Program-made: the position numbers and the translations under genes
In this document: piece after piece, positions 11,835 to 12,523 of the stretch
Layout: the number at the start of each line of letters is the position of its first letter
Numbering within the stretch: the stretch's first letter is position 1
Notes under the pieces: generated by a model
What the model was told of the DNA's origin: nothing
The model's database searches: none
The model's input: only the letters and a program-made list of their open reading frames with translations
Assembly: GCA_031274465.1 (NCBI GenBank)
Contig: JAISQC010000193.1
Span: 1 to 12,523 of the forward strand
Direction of reading: 5' to 3'
Source of the DNA: Synergistaceae bacterium
GTDB lineage: Bacteria; Synergistota; Synergistia; Synergistales; Synergistaceae
DNA length: 12,523 bases

Positions 11835-12523
11835 TTGAAATTGCAGCGTATTGCGAAGGTGTTTTTGCTCGCCGCAGTTATCGCGGCCACAGTCATGCCG
11901 CACGGCGCCGCTTCAGCGGCAGGCGGAGTGGAGACGTATGAATCGCTTTTCGTCACGGCCGAGTGGGTGAAGGCCAATCTGGACAAGGTTGTGCTGATCG
12001 ACGCGAGGGCCCAGTCGCTTTACAAGGGACAGCAGGGGCACCTTCCCGGCGCGGTCAACGCCGAGTGGACGTACTTCGCCAACATGAACGGCAAGGCAGG
12101 GGACCCCGCTTACGGCGCGGTGCTGGACGCGGCGGCGATGGCCAAGAAGATAGGGGCCCTCGGCATAGACGGCAAGAAAGAAGTCATCGTCTACGGCGAC
12201 GGGGGAGACTGGGGCAACGCTGGCTGGGTCGTATGGGTGCTGCGCATGACCGGCCTTAAAAACGCGCGCATCCTCGACGGCGGCTTCACCGTCTACCGCG
12301 CCTCCGGCGGCAAGACGTCGGACAAGACCACCACCAACAAGGCGGTCTCCTACCCGAACGCCAAATACGACGACACTTACATGGTAAACACCGACTGGAT
12401 GAAACAGAACGCGGGCGACCCCAGCATCCGCATAATCGATGTGCGCGGCACGGACGAGTACACCGGCAAGATACGCCCCTTCGGCGAGCGCCGCCCCGGG
12501 CACATCCCAGGCGCCATCAACCT
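11835..12523 (+). CDS. Exported two-domain rhodanese-type sulfurtransferase (3' partial)
   Basis: Likely thiosulfate or 3-mercaptopyruvate sulfurtransferase exported from the cytoplasm. The frame is open from TTG 11835 to the right edge (229 full codons), so the C-terminus is missing. The N-terminus is a signal peptide: basic KLQR..K, a hydrophobic core VFLLAAVIAATVM, and a probable cleavage site after Ala-Ser-Ala near residue 28. Rhodanese domain 1 (about 37-155) has VLIDARAQSLY, GHLPGAVNAEW and ARILDGGF. Its catalytic-loop position reads YGDGGDWGNAG (residues 120-130) with no Cys, usual for the inactive first domain of tandem sulfurtransferases. Domain 2 begins near 185 with IRIIDVRGTDEY (Asp202, Arg204) and PGHIPGAIN; its active-site loop lies beyond the window. 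It has its own promoter and is probably not part of the glycan operon. Confidence 0.88.
   Translation, partial: MKLQRIAKVFLLAAVIAATVMPHGAASAAGGVETYESLFVTAEWVKANLDKVVLIDARAQSLYKGQQGHLPGAVNAEWTYFANMNGKAGDPAYGAVLDAAAMAKKIGALGIDGKKEVIVYGDGGDWGNAGWVVWVLRMTGLKNARILDGGFTVYRASGGKTSDKTTTNKAVSYPNAKYDDTYMVNTDWMKQNAGDPSIRIIDVRGTDEYTGKIRPFGERRPGHIPGAIN

Noticed and set aside
1..12523. CRISPR arrays, tRNA or rRNA genes, insertion sequences, attachment sites
   Set aside because: No regularly spaced repeats, tRNA-like folds, transposase motifs or flanking terminal repeats were recognised on reading both strands.

Overview
This is a bacterial window with densely packed genes, short gaps, good Shine-Dalgarno sites, TATAAT-type promoters and at least four TTG starts. 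It falls into two blocks that meet tail to tail near 7,700. The species cannot be read from the sequence. The mix of PTS genes with heptose/GDP-sugar surface-glycan genes, moderate to high GC and extended -10 promoters would fit an anaerobic, possibly Gram-negative gut-type bacterium. Synergistota or a diderm Firmicute are guesses, not conclusions.

Block 1 (1-7714, plus strand) is a self-contained beta-glucoside phosphotransferase (PTS) operon. In order it holds a lactose/cellobiose-family EIIC (5' end outside the window), a matching EIIA, a GH1 6-phospho-beta-glucosidase, a DMT/EamA exporter-like protein, a PRD-type regulator with C-terminal PTS-like domains, a dedicated HPr and a dedicated Enzyme I. 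All but EIIB are visible, and EIIB presumably lies upstream. Together these genes would carry phosphate from PEP to an imported beta-glucoside, hydrolyse the phosphorylated sugar and sense the flux. Several parts differ at key positions: the GH1 acid/base Glu is Gln, the EIIC GIHG-type motif reads GISS, HPr carries Arg at position 46, and the first PRD histidine is Asp.

Block 2 (7692-11741) is a nucleotide-sugar block for surface glycans. A sugar-1-phosphate nucleotidyltransferase on the minus strand is divergent from a plus-strand operon of a SIS-domain phosphosugar isomerase (sedoheptulose-7-phosphate isomerase-like), GDP-mannose 4,6-dehydratase and a bifunctional mannose-1-phosphate guanylyltransferase/mannose-6-phosphate isomerase. 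These would make GDP-mannose, GDP-4-keto-6-deoxymannose and probably an activated heptose. No kinase, phosphatase, reductase or glycosyltransferase of the pathway is in view.

After it, with its own extended -10 promoter, comes an exported two-domain rhodanese-type sulfurtransferase cut by the right edge. Base composition rises from AT-rich in the regulator region (11 G/C in 60 at 4621-4680) to GC-rich in the glycan block (36 G/C in 60 at 9601-9660), suggesting that the PTS block has a different history. No RNA genes, CRISPR arrays, insertion sequences or attachment sites were seen. No gap without a gene exceeds 300 bases; the largest is about 160 bases at 8430-8590 and holds divergent promoters.
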